Positions 50,303 through 62,402 of a DNA stretch of 64,000 bases are shown here, in pieces (position 1 is the first letter of the stretch; each line of letters begins with the position of its first letter). The DNA comes from Spisula solida (Eukaryota > Mollusca > Bivalvia > Venerida > Mactridae). The stretch is taken from assembly GCA_947247005.1 (NCBI GenBank), contig OX365951.1:35174899-35238898 (forward strand), read 5' to 3'. The position numbers and the translations under genes were made by a program. Under the pieces are notes generated by a model. That model was given only the letters and a program-made list of their open reading frames with translations, was not told where the DNA came from and searched no databases.

Positions 50303-52430
50303 TCCATCGTGACCTTGTAATACATGTGGAATCAAGACACTGTTTAATACGACAAGTGTACATTAATGTGAGGTTCAGTGTTTGGTCAAGTCGAACTGTT
50401 ATTTGCAAAGAATTCCTTAAAAGTCTGAAGACAAGTAGCTCAGATGTACTAGCACTATGCTTTCATTTGACTGTGCTAGATTTAAACCATGACACTAATA
50501 TCTAAATAGACTGAACATAAAATTCGTAAGGACTAATCAAGAGCCCAATTTATCATAGGTGCCCGTCATGTAATGTAATGTAATGTAGACTTCAATAGAT
50601 ATATTTCTCTACGAAATTTATCACACACTTCTCTTCTAGTTTTTGAAAGCAACTTGATATGATATGAATTAAAACAACATTGTATGTAGGGTAACCCGGT
50701 TGTAGAGGGTTTTAATGCAATGAAATTTGAGAGGTTGTAGATCTACCTCCATAGTATTTTAATGCAGTTTTTTCAAAGATCTAATTGGTGGTTGCTAACT
50801 GGCAGCAAGCTGTATGGTGTAATGCAACAGTCAATTGAAACCACAGCCCGAACGCCGGGGAAGGACGGATAGTTTTACGTTTGTCTTTTCAAACCCCTGG
50901 TAAAATCCGTGCCCCCAGGGTCTGACAGATAGCAAAATCCCCGCAATTGCCCCGCCTCACGGGTAGAGTCACGGCTATATTTCCCCGCTATTTTTGCGCG
51001 AAACAAAAGTCCCGCACTTGCACGGCAGTGCGGGTGCGTCGGAAATGTTAACACATGCGACAATTTCCCTCGCCACCCACCGCCCTTCACAGGGGTTGGT
51101 GGTTGTCATTCAAATCAACTGATGCATAAGTACGATTTCCCGAATTTTGGATTTAAGAATTGTTAATTTAGCCGTCACCGGATAAAAGTTGCATCGTAAA
51201 TAGAATCCTGAACGAAATTGCTATGTCAGTCTGGTGCACATGGTACTAGTATGTCTTGCCGCAGCGACTAGGTCCCGAAACCGAAACCCCTGACAATATT
51301 TCTTCCATTTTTAATTCATGCAAGTGTCAGTAGTCAACTATAATAATCATGCAATTTCCTGCAGTTTAAGCTTTTGAACTGAAATAAATTTGTAATGCAT
51401 CATAATCAGAAAATACCATGGATTAAAAAAATATTGAAAAATAATTTATTTTTTCATTCAATTTTCATTTGTCTTACCCTTAAATTTGAATACATCTCAC
51501 TATGAACTCGTGTAATTTCGTGCACTTTTAGAATCAGATTTGTACTACTTTGGTCACCTTATGTAATCGATTTATGCTGGGTTGGCCATGTGAACATGAC
51601 TCTTGTTAAAGTTTGCAATAACACCCTCTAATGGTCAGAGATTCATGAATATTGCACTGAACCGATTGTGTCACGTGTGAAGAAAACATACTCTACACTA
51701 GTCTATCAGTCTCTAATTACTGTCTATTGCCTATTCTGCGCTTTCACACACAACCGCACTGTCCAACAGCCAAACTAGAAGAGAGCCGCCACTCAACTCA
51801 CCGAATAACATGGCATTTCAGACTAGATAAAACCTGTACCCAGCTGTACTGCACACAGACCGGAATCCCAGAATCACTACACTCCCTCCGACTTTGTCTG
51901 AAAGCGCTGGGATTACAACTGAATTAAGATATTTAGTCCCAAATGCTCAAAAAACACTAAACATAGGCAATTTTAAAACTTTAATTTAGATTGTCCCATT
52001 CAAAACTTAAAACTGATTCGTTTTTAGACATTATTATTATTATTCACTGACGGGATTTTTCCAGTGTCTATCAGTCCGGCACGTTACAAAAGAGAATTGC
52101 CATGTTATTGAGGACTGAAGATTTTTTCCTTTTTCATTATTCAAACCCAAACAAATCTGGTGCCTTCAGCGCATTGATTTTTGCTGTTGGCAGAGTCTTC
52201 AGTCTACCGGAACTTGGATACTTAATAGCAGTAAATGTTATAGTGTATACAACAATGTCATGTGTTATTACATGTACATTCGAAATAAAGATATAACAAT
52301 TCTGTGTACAAATGTTGTTATGCTCGCTCAGTCTGTCAATCTTCAAAAAAAATTGTTTTCAATAATGCAATATACACCATACTCATAACAATTCGTTGTA
52401 ATAAGTTTAGCAGTTAAGATAATGTTCACT
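50303..52430. other. Intergenic, repeat fragments only
   Basis: Contains a GC-rich stretch near 50845-51100 (cacggcagtgcgggtgcg) and, near 51344-51400, the second copy of the repeat seen at 2650. No gene supported. Confidence 0.45.
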
Positions 52431-52449
52431 ATCTACATCCTAATGGCGT

Positions 52450-52745
52450 CCCATGCGATGCAAAACCTTGCAGATTTCCATATCCGTACGGATATCGTAC
52501 GGTACTCGCACGAGTATTTCGTAGCTCGTGCGGTGTCCTCACGGGCCTCGTGAGAGATAATACAGACTTGAAAAATATCTACGAGCTCGTAGACAACTCG
52601 GGAGATCGGTTTCACCGAGTCCTCTACGAGTCACAAAAATCCGTGCGGTGCTCGTATGAGTTTCGATATCCATACGAGCCCCGTACGGACGCCGTACGAG
52701 TTCGTCAAAATCAACTCGTACTGAGCTCGTAAGGAGCTCGTAGGG
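52450..52745. repeat. CG-rich block of overlapping ctcgtacgag-type palindromes
   Basis: Dense repeats of tcgtacgg, ctcgtgcgg, acgagctcgta, cgtacgag and related words, mostly self-complementary, bounded sharply by AT-rich DNA. Probably a MITE or degenerate palindromic repeat; the exact ends are unclear. Confidence 0.6.
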
Positions 52746-53893
52746 CAAATGTGACCGTAGCATAAGTAGGAAAATATCACTGTATATTATAAATGATTCA
52801 AATCTATCAAGTTTCAATGAGTATCTATATAGATATTCAACATTATGCTAGGGAACATGGGTTGAGCTTATCAGCTATCCTTTATTGCTAAATCACATAA
52901 GACTGCAGGATCTGGTATATACAATCTCAGTGGCTAATGCATTATTAGTTTTATTACAATGAAAGCCATACTGAGATTTTGGCATTATGATATACGTATA
53001 CTGAACAATTGTTTAAATTATATGACAGAAAATATTCTCCAAACTTGTGAAACATAAAACACTGTTAAAACATAAGCAACATATATTTCCAGGCAGAGAT
53101 ACTGGTAATTATCAGTCCTTAAAAAGCCTTACATGTTATCAAAGATCTTAAAATGAGATTTAACAAAAACAGGTTATATTGGATTGTCAAAAGTAAAATG
53201 ACCATGGAGGGGCACGTGACATGTTCTCGATGGTTTACGATTTCAAAAACAATATCCAAAAAAGAAGCACTTTGTAAGAATGTCGTGAACCAGACTAATT
53301 CCATTATTCCATGCGGATAACATCGGTCTTTATCGCATTACAATAGTTTATTTACCAAAGAAACCATTATTCCGAAATTTAAACTGAATACGATTTATAT
53401 CTCATCATGGCATTTGTTGTTAGATTAATCGGTATTGTCCGATATTACATGTATTGGAACAATTATGACAGAAACATTAATTTAAACTTACACCGGAATA
53501 AATTCGAATTGCATCCAAACTGCAAAAACCACATTCTAAACGATACAACTAAATTATAACCCACATGAAACTATTTGACTTGTATATAATTACCTAGTAG
53601 GCCCTATTTTACACTATGATGCTGAGGTTTTTGGGGTAAAAATATTTAAATTATACATTGCAAATGTCCTTTGAAAGATACTTTGCGTCAGAAAATCAAC
53701 AAACTTGGACGTGTTACAATAACTTTTCATTCTCTGCGATTAAGAATACATTCTTGTTCATCTAGCATCATTTCAACTATAAAAATAATAATAATAAAGA
53801 CTTTATTTAAAGAGGCAATCCATTCTTCCATGTGAGCCTCATTAACACATTTACAAATTATGTACAGTAATAACAGAAGATAATAGTAACAAA
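52746..53893. other. Intergenic, nothing certain
   Basis: AT-rich. Near 53785-53875 an ataataataataaagac stretch followed by gaggcaatccattcttccatg resembles the tail of a dispersed repeat. No gene. Confidence 0.4.
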
Positions 53894-55011
53894 AGGCCTT
53901 TTCGACTGGGCTGTTTCGTGAAGCAAGTTTTATGTGGTAATATTTGACCACATCATTTGTTTTAAATTGTCAACATAATCTAACTATTTTAGCAACGCTT
54001 TTCTGAAAAGAACATTCAAAGTATTTTAATACCCAGGGGCTGTTAGGTTGTAAAACGACTATGATAGTCTAAATAATTGTCACTGAAATGTCCACTGGAG
54101 ACAGGATGCACGCGATAGCATCTTAATAGATTTTTATCATACATTAAAGTCAAGGTAATGATATAATAGGTTCAATATTGGTAAACCCTTTGTTTTTTAG
54201 TAATTATGCAATAATGTTGTAGCCACGTTTTAATTGGCTAACAAAGTATATAACATGCAATTTGATTGGCTAAAAACGTTTTAAGTATTTTGTAATGTGT
54301 AATTTGATTGGTCAAAAGCTTTTAAGATTTATTTTCTATGATTTGAAAAGTAATGTATATTAAGTAAGATTTTTTTTTAAAAAAGGGATGAATTAGGACG
54401 AAAACAGCCATGATGTAGGTTTTAAAAAGTTAGGAAAAGTGGAGTTCCACTACGCTTAGTTAAGTTACTAACTCTGTGTGTTAAGAAAATAAAACATATT
54501 TGTTATTGTTAAAATATTTGGAGAAACGACGAAAATAAAAATAGAAAAACTGACGGTGGATTTCTCATAACTTATTTAGTTGAGACTTTGTTATCATATT
54601 TGAAATTGTACTGAAAAAACGCACTGGACTTACTACGTTGGCAGAGCTAAACTGACAGCTCACACACAACGCACGGACCAACGGGTTGTTACATACGAGC
54701 TAATTCCCAAAACAACAGACATAACACTGTTGTTTAAACAACAAACCGGATGTTCACATTACAACAAGCACCAACAACAAGAACTAGAGATTAAAGTTCT
54801 CAGAGAGTTGAGAAATCAGAGCTCATCGACGCATTGGAAAAATTCGTTCAATTTCACACACTGTATCAACGCCCTTCGTTTACGGCATTACACAGGCTTT
54901 AGCCTGGTTCCCATCCCCACAATCACAGCACTACTATAGTAATGCAACTGTAAAATTAGAACGGGAACAGACTGTAACCTGCTCCACGACACAGCCCAGT
55001 CGAAAAGGCCT
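53894..55011. mobile_element. TIR element, 1.1 kb, non-autonomous
   Basis: aggccttttcgactgggctgt... at 53894-53914 is exactly inverted at 54991-55011 (21 bp). The interior has no transposase frame. The superfamily is not identifiable from the ends. Confidence 0.75.
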
Positions 55012-55233
55012 AATGTCAACTAATGCATGATTTCCGTATTAAAATTGATCCATAGATATCACAAAGGCGTCATCAACCAAAACATTACCACGTGATCAGA
55101 CGTTTACGAGTAAATATTAGTGTGTAAAACGCTCGAGATCATTCATAAATCGCTACAAAAAAGAATCCTGCGACGATAATAATACTATAGGAGGGATTCA
55201 GAACTACGTCATCAATATAGTCTGCTATAGTCT

Positions 55234-55866
55234 ACAACCATTGTCTAAACAGGTAGAGCGAAGTTTAGTATGTTAGTTTAACATTGAAATTATAGTAATA
55301 TAGTTGTTTGTACAGTATAAGCCTCTATAATTGGTTTTACACCGTTATAGTGGACTCGACCGCTGCGTCACTGGATTTTTATCCTGACTGGACTATAACG
55401 GGAATTGTCTGTCATTATACAAACAATTACAGCATTTCGTTTATGAAAAGCGTATAGTCCTGTTAGGATATTGTGACAGTGACGTTCCAGTTTATGTGTA
55501 CGCAAAAATTCACAACCATTGTCTAAACAGGTATAGTCCAGTTAGGATATTGTGACAGTGACGGTGCAGTTTATGTGTACGCAAAAAATCACAACCATTG
55601 TCTAAACAGGTAGAGCGAGGTTTAGTATGTTAGTTTAGCACTGCAATTATAGTTGTTTGTACAGTATAAGCCTTTATTATTGGTTTTACACCGTTATAGT
55701 GGACTCGACCGCTGCGTCACTGGATTTTTATCCTGACTGGACTATAGAGTGTATATATTTACAAATGTAGTTGTTTGTACAGAATTAGCATTTATAATTG
55801 GTTTTACACCGTTATAATGGGCTCGACCGCTGCATCACTGGATTTTTATCCTGACTGGACTATAGT
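55234..55866. repeat. Segmental tandem duplication of TIR-like modules
   Basis: A segment of about 357 bp starting acaaccattgtctaaacagg is repeated from 55591. Within it, gactcgaccgctgcgtcac followed by ggatttttatcctgactgg occurs three times, and ggatattgtgacagtgacg twice. Modules end in tgactggactata or start tagtccagt, like MITE ends. Confidence 0.8.
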
Positions 55867-55930
55867 TGTATATAAATCAATTAAAACTAATTAATTACCA
55901 CTAGATTCATATAATTAACAATATGGCATA

Positions 55931-56174
55931 AATACCGGCGGCACGAAATACCCAAATATACCCAAATACACCCAAATATACCCAAATATACCTAAGTTTT
56001 ACCCAAATACATGCATTTTATTAACAATTAAGCCTAAATAAACTAAATTACGCAGTTTAGGGAATAAAAAATGTCAAATAGTAAGTAAGACACGTCTGTA
56101 ACGGGGACAAGAATACCGGCGGCACGAAATACCCAAATATACCCAAATACACCCAAATATACCCAAATATACCT
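55931..56174. repeat. 63-bp direct duplication containing a 10-mer array
   Basis: Copies at 55931-55993 and 56112-56174 both start aataccggcggcacgaaata and continue with about five rounds of acccaaatat or acccaaatac. Confidence 0.9.
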
Positions 56175-57176
56175 TTATTAGTTCTAATTTCACCCACATT
56201 ATTGCATTTTATTGTATGTTTACCGTAAATGAACTTTTTTATGCCTTTAAATGCAAAAATAAATATTATTCCCGTATAATTATGACTCGTTTCGTACAAT
56301 TCGCTACGAAACGGTATCCTGTTTGGCGAATCGACGGTGTCCATAATATATTCTTGACGTGAAAATCACTGGTGCGCTTTTTAAACAAATTAAAAACAGC
56401 TATAAAAGAAAAACATGGTTATTTTAGATACAAGGAAAAACATTATGAGGCTCATATCTATCAAAGTTTAAGCATATCAATCTATTCATGTTAAGAACAT
56501 GATGATAAACTAGGTGTGATATTTATGCTCGCCCATATGGGTTATCCCAGTGGCGAGGGTAAATAAATCTAAACATCCATGGAGTGACCAATTAAATTAG
56601 TTCCAGGGGCGTAGCAAGGCTTGGTTTGGTGTTATGCACACACGCCTTGAAGTTGCCGGGTATGATACGGGTATTCTACATCTTGCGATGGGAAATATCA
56701 GTGTTAATCTTCGTATTAGAGATTATTCTTGTAGATCTACATATCTACAGATGTGTTAACATTATACTATTTCTAGCATAGTTCAATGACCAGCAGTCAA
56801 TGAAGGCAAACAGCAATTAATATTTAGATCTATATAATTCGTTCTACGCATTACGTAAATACCCTACTACAGCTAAAATTACAGAACATTACTATATATA
56901 TGTATTCATGACACGCCTCATTCTTTCAACGTATAAGAGACCGTGTGGATCGAACTCCTAGCCGCCTGCTCAACCATCTTGTAAATAATAATTTTCAGCT
57001 GATGTGTACACGAATAGTACTGACTCATAACTGATTATCGTATACATTGCTATCGCATGTCCGCCGTAAGAATATTTCACAATATCCACAATTGTCATTA
57101 AAAATCCAATCCAACCGTTCATACGACGGAAGTACGGCAATAGCGACCGCTCCATAATTGTGAAAGAGGGTTTACA
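56175..57176. other. Intergenic, nothing recognised
   Basis: AT-rich sequence without a supported gene or clear repeat. Confidence 0.4.
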
Positions 57177-57423
57177 GCCCCCGATCTCCCTAAGCATCTC
57201 AATTTGAGCTTAATCTCATCTAAAATATTGGCATGTGTCTTTGAGGTAATTTCCATGAGAGTCTGGGCTCAGCACAGCACAGAAACACCATTCTGAGTTA
57301 AATTATTACAGTCAACTTTCAAGAGCTCAAACTTCAGATCTATCAAAAATTCAGACTCTGATTTGAGCAAAATCTCAATTTGTGCTGAGTTTTCTACTTG
57401 AGATGCTGCGGGAGATTGGGGGC
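57177..57423. mobile_element. MITE family C, copy 1
   Basis: Starts gcccccgatctccctaagca and ends gatgctgcgggagattgggg, imperfect TIRs. The inner part contains tcagactctgatttgagcaa, shared with copy 2. Confidence 0.75.
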
Positions 57424-57626
57424 TGGTCGTGTTAAGTTTCTTCTCAAGACTACAGGATTTGACGCTACTTTTCATTCCTGGGGTATTTCATTTTCATGAA
57501 TTTAAGGATATCGTAAAACGGGAAACGAGTAAATACAGGATTACATACACGTAGGTAGTATAGATTAGTGCAACCTATCCACATAAGCGCGCCCCAGAGC
57601 GGCCTTCCACATAGAAACAATCAGGT

Positions 57627-57855
57627 CCCGATCTCCTTTACATCTCAAACTGAGACAAATCTCATTTCAAATATGGTCATGTATCTTTTATATAACATCC
57701 ATGGGAGGCTAGACTCAAAATTCGCATCACAAAACAGTTTATTACTGTAAAATTTAAAAATCTCGAATATTAAATTTATCTCAAATTCTGACTCTGATTT
57801 GAGCAAAATCTTAATTGAGATGAGATTTCTACTTGAGATGCTTAGGGAGACCGGG
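57627..57855. mobile_element. MITE family C, copy 2
   Basis: Starts cccgatctcctttacatctc and ends gagatgcttagggagaccggg. Same inner ctgactctgatttgagcaa as copy 1, in the same orientation, 450 bases downstream of it. Confidence 0.75.
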
Positions 57856-58718
57856 TCCACTCATATCATTATGTAAAACACTTTCTGTACATCAACCATA
57901 CTTAGTGTGTTCACAAAATTAATGGTGTTGTTCTATAGAGGTAATGCAAATTGTAGGTAAAACTGATTTCCGAATTGTTGAATACATTAAAATATGCGAG
58001 CTTTTTTGCACAACTGGGCGATTTTTTATCAAACTATTGGTTACTGGTCACGGTCATATATAAATTCTTAAATATGATTTAATGCACCAAACGAATTAAA
58101 CGCGCCAGAACCCAGTAATGTTAACTGTTTAATTAGTTAATACATGATTAGCTGTTTTTAATTTGCTTTACATTCACATGTATTAGATAGATACATTTAT
58201 ATTACCCCTTTCCAAGTTCGGTCATAATCTTATAACTTCCTGTCACATACGGACATCGTGTGATATATCAGATAATAGTGTGCGGTACTGCTAACTTATC
58301 ATGTCATAAAATCAGTGATCACATACCGACATGCTTAGACAAATGGATGATAAATTTACAAATTACAGTTACGTTGTTCGATACTGTTAACCTTATATCG
58401 TATAGCACCAGGGACCGCACACTGACATCATGCTGAGAGATCAGATACACTTTCGATGTATCGGTAACTGTTATACGGTATAGCACACTTGGGCGTCATA
58501 TCGCACTCTGTTTAGTTGGCTTTTATCATAAAGAGGAATTTGTATAGATTAAAAAGACGATTGTTATCTTCATGGCAGAAATTAATGTATGTAGACAATC
58601 CTTTAAACAATGATCAAATTCAATATGAAACTGTTTACTACCAAATAAGCTAGCGCGTAATTAATTAACAATAGATTAATTACTGTTTTTGTGTGTACAA
58701 TATATAAATGTATATATC
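57856..58718. other. Intergenic, nothing recognised
   Basis: AT-rich sequence with no supported feature. Confidence 0.4.
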
Positions 58719-58964
58719 GCTGACTTAGAATTAGAAGGTCGTAAGTACTTCTTACGCCCTTATAAGACTTATGCATATTTGAAATCTGCACCTCGAGGCG
58801 CTTCTTATGAGCCTATTTTCATGAAAATCGGAAGTGTCATGTTGGCCAAAGTAAAATTTAAAAGGTTTGGTTTTCCAGAAGTAATGATTTGTTTACAGAC
58901 AACGTTTTCCTTTTTTGTGAAAAGTTTGATTCTGTACTTGCGACCTCCTAATTCTAAACCAGCG
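58719..58964. mobile_element. MITE family A, copy 5
   Basis: Starts gctgacttagaattagaagg and ends ctcctaattctaaaccagc; palindromic flanks atatc / gatat. Inner orientation as in copy 2. The 101-codon open frame across it is fortuitous. Confidence 0.85.
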
Positions 58965-59082
58965 ATATTTACACATAATGGACTTCAGGGATGATCCATA
59001 TATAACGAGAAAATGCTTATAACTTTGCTATTACATGTTATTTTCAAACAATATTTTATGTGTCGCGTTTGAATTATAGTGC

Positions 59083-59752
59083 AAGAATGTCTGCCTCATA
59101 ATGTCTGCTACTGCTAGAATGTCTGCCTCATAATGTTTGCTACTGCTATAATGACTGCCTCATAATTTGTGTTGCTGCTATAATGTCTGCATCGTAGTGT
59201 CTATAACTATTATAATGTATGCCTCAAAGTGTATATTACTGTTATAATGTCTGCATCGTAGTGTCTATTACTATTATAATGTATGCCTCATATATATAGT
59301 GTCTATTACTGTTATAATGTCTGCCTCATAGTGTCTATTACTATTATAATGTATGCCTCATAGTGTCTATAACTGTTATAATGTTTGCCTCATAGTGTCT
59401 ATTAATATTATAATGTATGCCTCATAGTGTCTATAACTATTATAATGTATGCCTCATAGTGTATATTACTGTTATAATGTCTGCCTTGTAGTGTCTATTA
59501 CTATTATAATGTATGCCTCATAGTGTATATTACTGTTATAATGTCTGCCTCATAGTGGCTATTACTATTATAATGTATGCCTCACAGTGTCTATACCTGT
59601 TATAATATATGCCTCATAGTGTCTATTACTATTATAATGTATGCCTCATAGTGTCTCTATTGTTAATGCTATAACGTCTGCCTCATTATGTCTGCTACTG
59701 TTATAATGCCCGGTCTGCTTCATACTGTCTGTTGCTGCTATAATGTCTGTTA
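59083..59752. repeat. Minisatellite, about 31-bp unit, roughly 20 copies
   Basis: Rounds of ttataatgtctgcctcatag followed by tgtctattacta. Units alternate between tctgcc and tatgcc forms in the middle of the array, suggesting a higher-order 62-bp unit; the edges are more diverged. Confidence 0.9.
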
Positions 59753-60011
59753 AATGATTACAATATATAGTACAAACAAATTTACCTGTTACTGGACCTT
59801 AATGCTAGAATATATTACTTGTGTTAGCTTCTTGAGAGGAATCATTCAAGTGCCGGAGATTTATATTAATGTGAAATTTAATTACACACAAAAACTGTTA
59901 AATTATGCTAACAAAAGGTTTGAGGATCAGGTCAATTTGATCGTATTATACCTCACCTGATCGCAGTGTGCACGAAATGTAAGATGTGTTGACCTGTAGT
60001 TAGTATCTATG

Positions 60012-60215
60012 TACAGTGGAACCCCGCTAATACGGACCCCTCCAATCCGGATTTCCCTCTAATCCGGGCGGATCTGTTGGTCCCGAATATTCTTATTCAT
60101 GTTTTAATACGTTTTTACCCCTCGGATCCGGAACCCCTCCACTCCGGACACCGGACAAAAATACGAGAATTTATCACATATTTGCTCTAAAATTGACCCC
60201 TCGGATCCGGACAAT
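60012..60215. mobile_element. Pogo/Tigger-like transposon end, remnant
   Basis: cagtggaaccccgctaatac followed by ggacccctccaatccgga resembles pogo-type TIRs, followed by related ccggac-rich repeats. The matching inverted end was not found, so this is probably a fragment. Confidence 0.45.
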
Positions 60216-60414
60216 CGATTTGAACATTGCCCATTAACTTGTGCTTGGTGAATAATGTATGTAGGGATTTACAAAGAAAATATATCATTTATATTAACAT
60301 TTGTACTTGAATTACTAGTAATATTTATTTGTTTCAATCCATCAACCCTGTTCAAACATGGTTGCCTGTTTTATGCACACAGTCAAGTTAAACATACATA
60401 TATATAAACAAATT

Positions 60415-61099
60415 TACAACACTTTATTGAAGCTAAATTAGCTTCCCAGAACAGAACTATATCCTCACCAATAACAGCTAACTCTTCCACTGAAAGGTCT
60501 TCTCTCATTGAGGAATTATAACATTTTGTATAATTTTCAAGGACGAGTATGACCAGTCTATAGAAAAGACACTTCCTTGAAAAAAATCAAGTATAAAATA
60601 CAACCAAGAGTTATGGAGCTCCAGCAAACTAACATTACCCACTAGTCCTAACATTGGGGGTTTGTTTCCTGCCCCCACCCCAGCGCATACGCCCAGCGGC
60701 CCTTAACATACACTGTTATGTATGTATTTTATTTTTTAGTCGCTACTCTTATGCACCAGTCAATATTATGCCCGCCCGGCCTTATTGACTCCGAGTCCCG
60801 GGGAATAGACTTTCATTCGGGAATTTTGATACCTCGAAAGACAACAGTGATACTTTATATTCTTGTTTTTATTAAATACCCGGATGAAAAACTATGCCCC
60901 ACGGTAGGGATTTAGACAAAGAAGTTATAAACATATATACGACAATTTATTGAAGTTAAATTAGCTTTCCAGAACTAGATTTCAACCAATAACAGCTAAC
61001 TATTACACCGAAAGCTCTTCTCTCATTGAGAAATTATAACTTTTTGTATAATTTTTATGGACGAGTATGACCAGTCTATAGAAATGAAATATCCTTGTG
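60415..61099. repeat. Direct-repeat pair, about 160 bp each
   Basis: 60415-60572 and 60938-61099 share ttattgaag, aaattagctt, aataacagctaact, tcttctctcattgag and acgagtatgaccagtctata. About 520 bases apart. Confidence 0.85.
60748..60915. repeat. Dispersed repeat (tgcaccagtcaatatta type), copy 1
   Basis: Shares atgcaccagtcaatattatg, gactccgagtccc, ctggatgaaaaactatgcc-like and gggatttagaca words with 63483-63705. I know similar sequences as abundant molluscan repeats. Confidence 0.75.
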
Positions 61100-61500
61100 G
61101 TAACGCACTGGGCTGTCAATCCAGAGGTCGTGGGTTCAATCCCTGGCATCGGAACTTGACATTTTCTGAACTATTTATAATATTTCCCGCTATATCTGGC
61201 CGTGTGGTCTGCAAAGTATCTGGAAGTGCCAGGAAACTGTGTATCGGTGCTTATAACCAGGCTGTCTATTCGAAATAAGAGCTATGCGCACTTCTGCAGC
61301 GCCGGACATGTCTGTATCTAATGTCTCTCTCTCCCTTCAGGGGCTTTCTCTCAGTCTGTCCCTCTGGTCAGATTATGCTGTATCTGCACTGGTAGAGGAT
61401 GCACCTGCGCCCTTGTGGCTGAAACACAATCATGTAAAGTGCCTTTGAACGTGCATTAGCATGAAAAGGGCGCTACATAAATCTTTGTCAAAGTTCGAAC
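61085..61500 (+). repeat. tRNA-derived SINE
   Basis: Head with A-box tggtaacgcactgg, an anticodon-like loop ctgtcaa (GTC, Asp-like) and B-box gggttcaatccc at about 61094-61165. A body follows, ending near 61440-61490 with a V-SINE-like tail (gaaaagggcgctacataaat). The imperfect T stem argues against a functional tRNA. Confidence 0.65.
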
Positions 61501-62281
61501 TTAATTCATTTTAAACTACATGTACATGTACTTCATTCTTTATCGTGTCTTTATTCTAAATTTCTGTAGAATTCGCCTTGTGATATATACTCAGACATCG
61601 AGCCGGTTATTTACGCCAGAATGTTTGTGTTTGTGTGACACTACCAACCTGCCATACTGTAGTTGTTACAGTAGTCTTTGACGTTAACAAACTGGTCTCA
61701 GTACAACCGCAACTAGGGATTCTCTGGTTGTTAAGTTCATTAAGAGCCATTAATGTTTTAAAGTGTCATACTTAACTTTATATATAACCTTCCATTTAAG
61801 TGCTTTCTAGAGCAAGAAGGCGATTCCACATATAGGTGTAACATCGTGAGGTTTTAATTTGTCGTCATTTTGCATAGTTTCTGGTTGGTTCATGGTTCAG
61901 GGTGCTAGACCACCGAATAAACTTTCACATAAGCAATACATCGACTTAGTTGTATAGCTACGGAACGATAAGTTTTCCGCGTTTTATGGTAACTGGTGCC
62001 GCGGTGAGGACAAAGCTGTGACTATGGCTGAATTCCAGTATACGGAGCGATCAAAGTAAAAAGCAGCTCGCCACCAACGACACTGTGGCAACGTTCCCAT
62101 GCACCGATCGCATCTCGGAAAACTAGAAAATGTCACTGTTCTAACCGTTCCTTTTTTGTGCTAATTACTACGTAGGTCTCTAGAGCTTGAAATGAGAGGT
62201 AGTTTTAGTTTTATAAGAAGGGTAAAAAATATATGCGATCTTACTAGTAGCTACAGACATATGAACATTGACTGACAATGT
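61501..62281. other. Intergenic, nothing recognised
   Basis: No supported gene or repeat boundary. Confidence 0.4.
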
Positions 62282-62402
62282 TATCATACAGAAAGAACGT
62301 TGCTGCCTTGAAAAGGGACAGGCAACTACACTTCTATTAGCCGCTAATAGAAGTCTAGTTGCCTGTCCCTTTTCAAGGCAGCAACGTTCTTTCTGTATGA
62401 TA
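62282..62402. repeat. Near-perfect 121-bp palindrome
   Basis: Arms 62282-62341 and 62343-62402 are reverse complements over 60 bp with one C-C mismatch (62329/62355) and a single central base (62342). It begins tatcatacagaaagaacg and has almost no loop. Confidence 0.95.

Noticed and set aside
50275..50505. 76-codon open frame after the minisatellite as exon 2 of the orphan exon
   Set aside because: No acceptor site matching the required phase was found and no domain is visible.
54730..54939. 69-codon open frame inside a TIR element
   Set aside because: No splice context or domain; probably chance within a non-autonomous element.
58689..58994. 101-codon + strand open frame
   Set aside because: It spans MITE family A copy 5; the other copies do not keep a frame.
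61094..61165. Functional tRNA-Asp gene
   Set aside because: The T stem pairs poorly and the acceptor stem is absent; the body and tail indicate a SINE.
61057..61278. 73-codon open frame over the SINE
   Set aside because: It overlaps a tRNA-derived repeat and has no domain.
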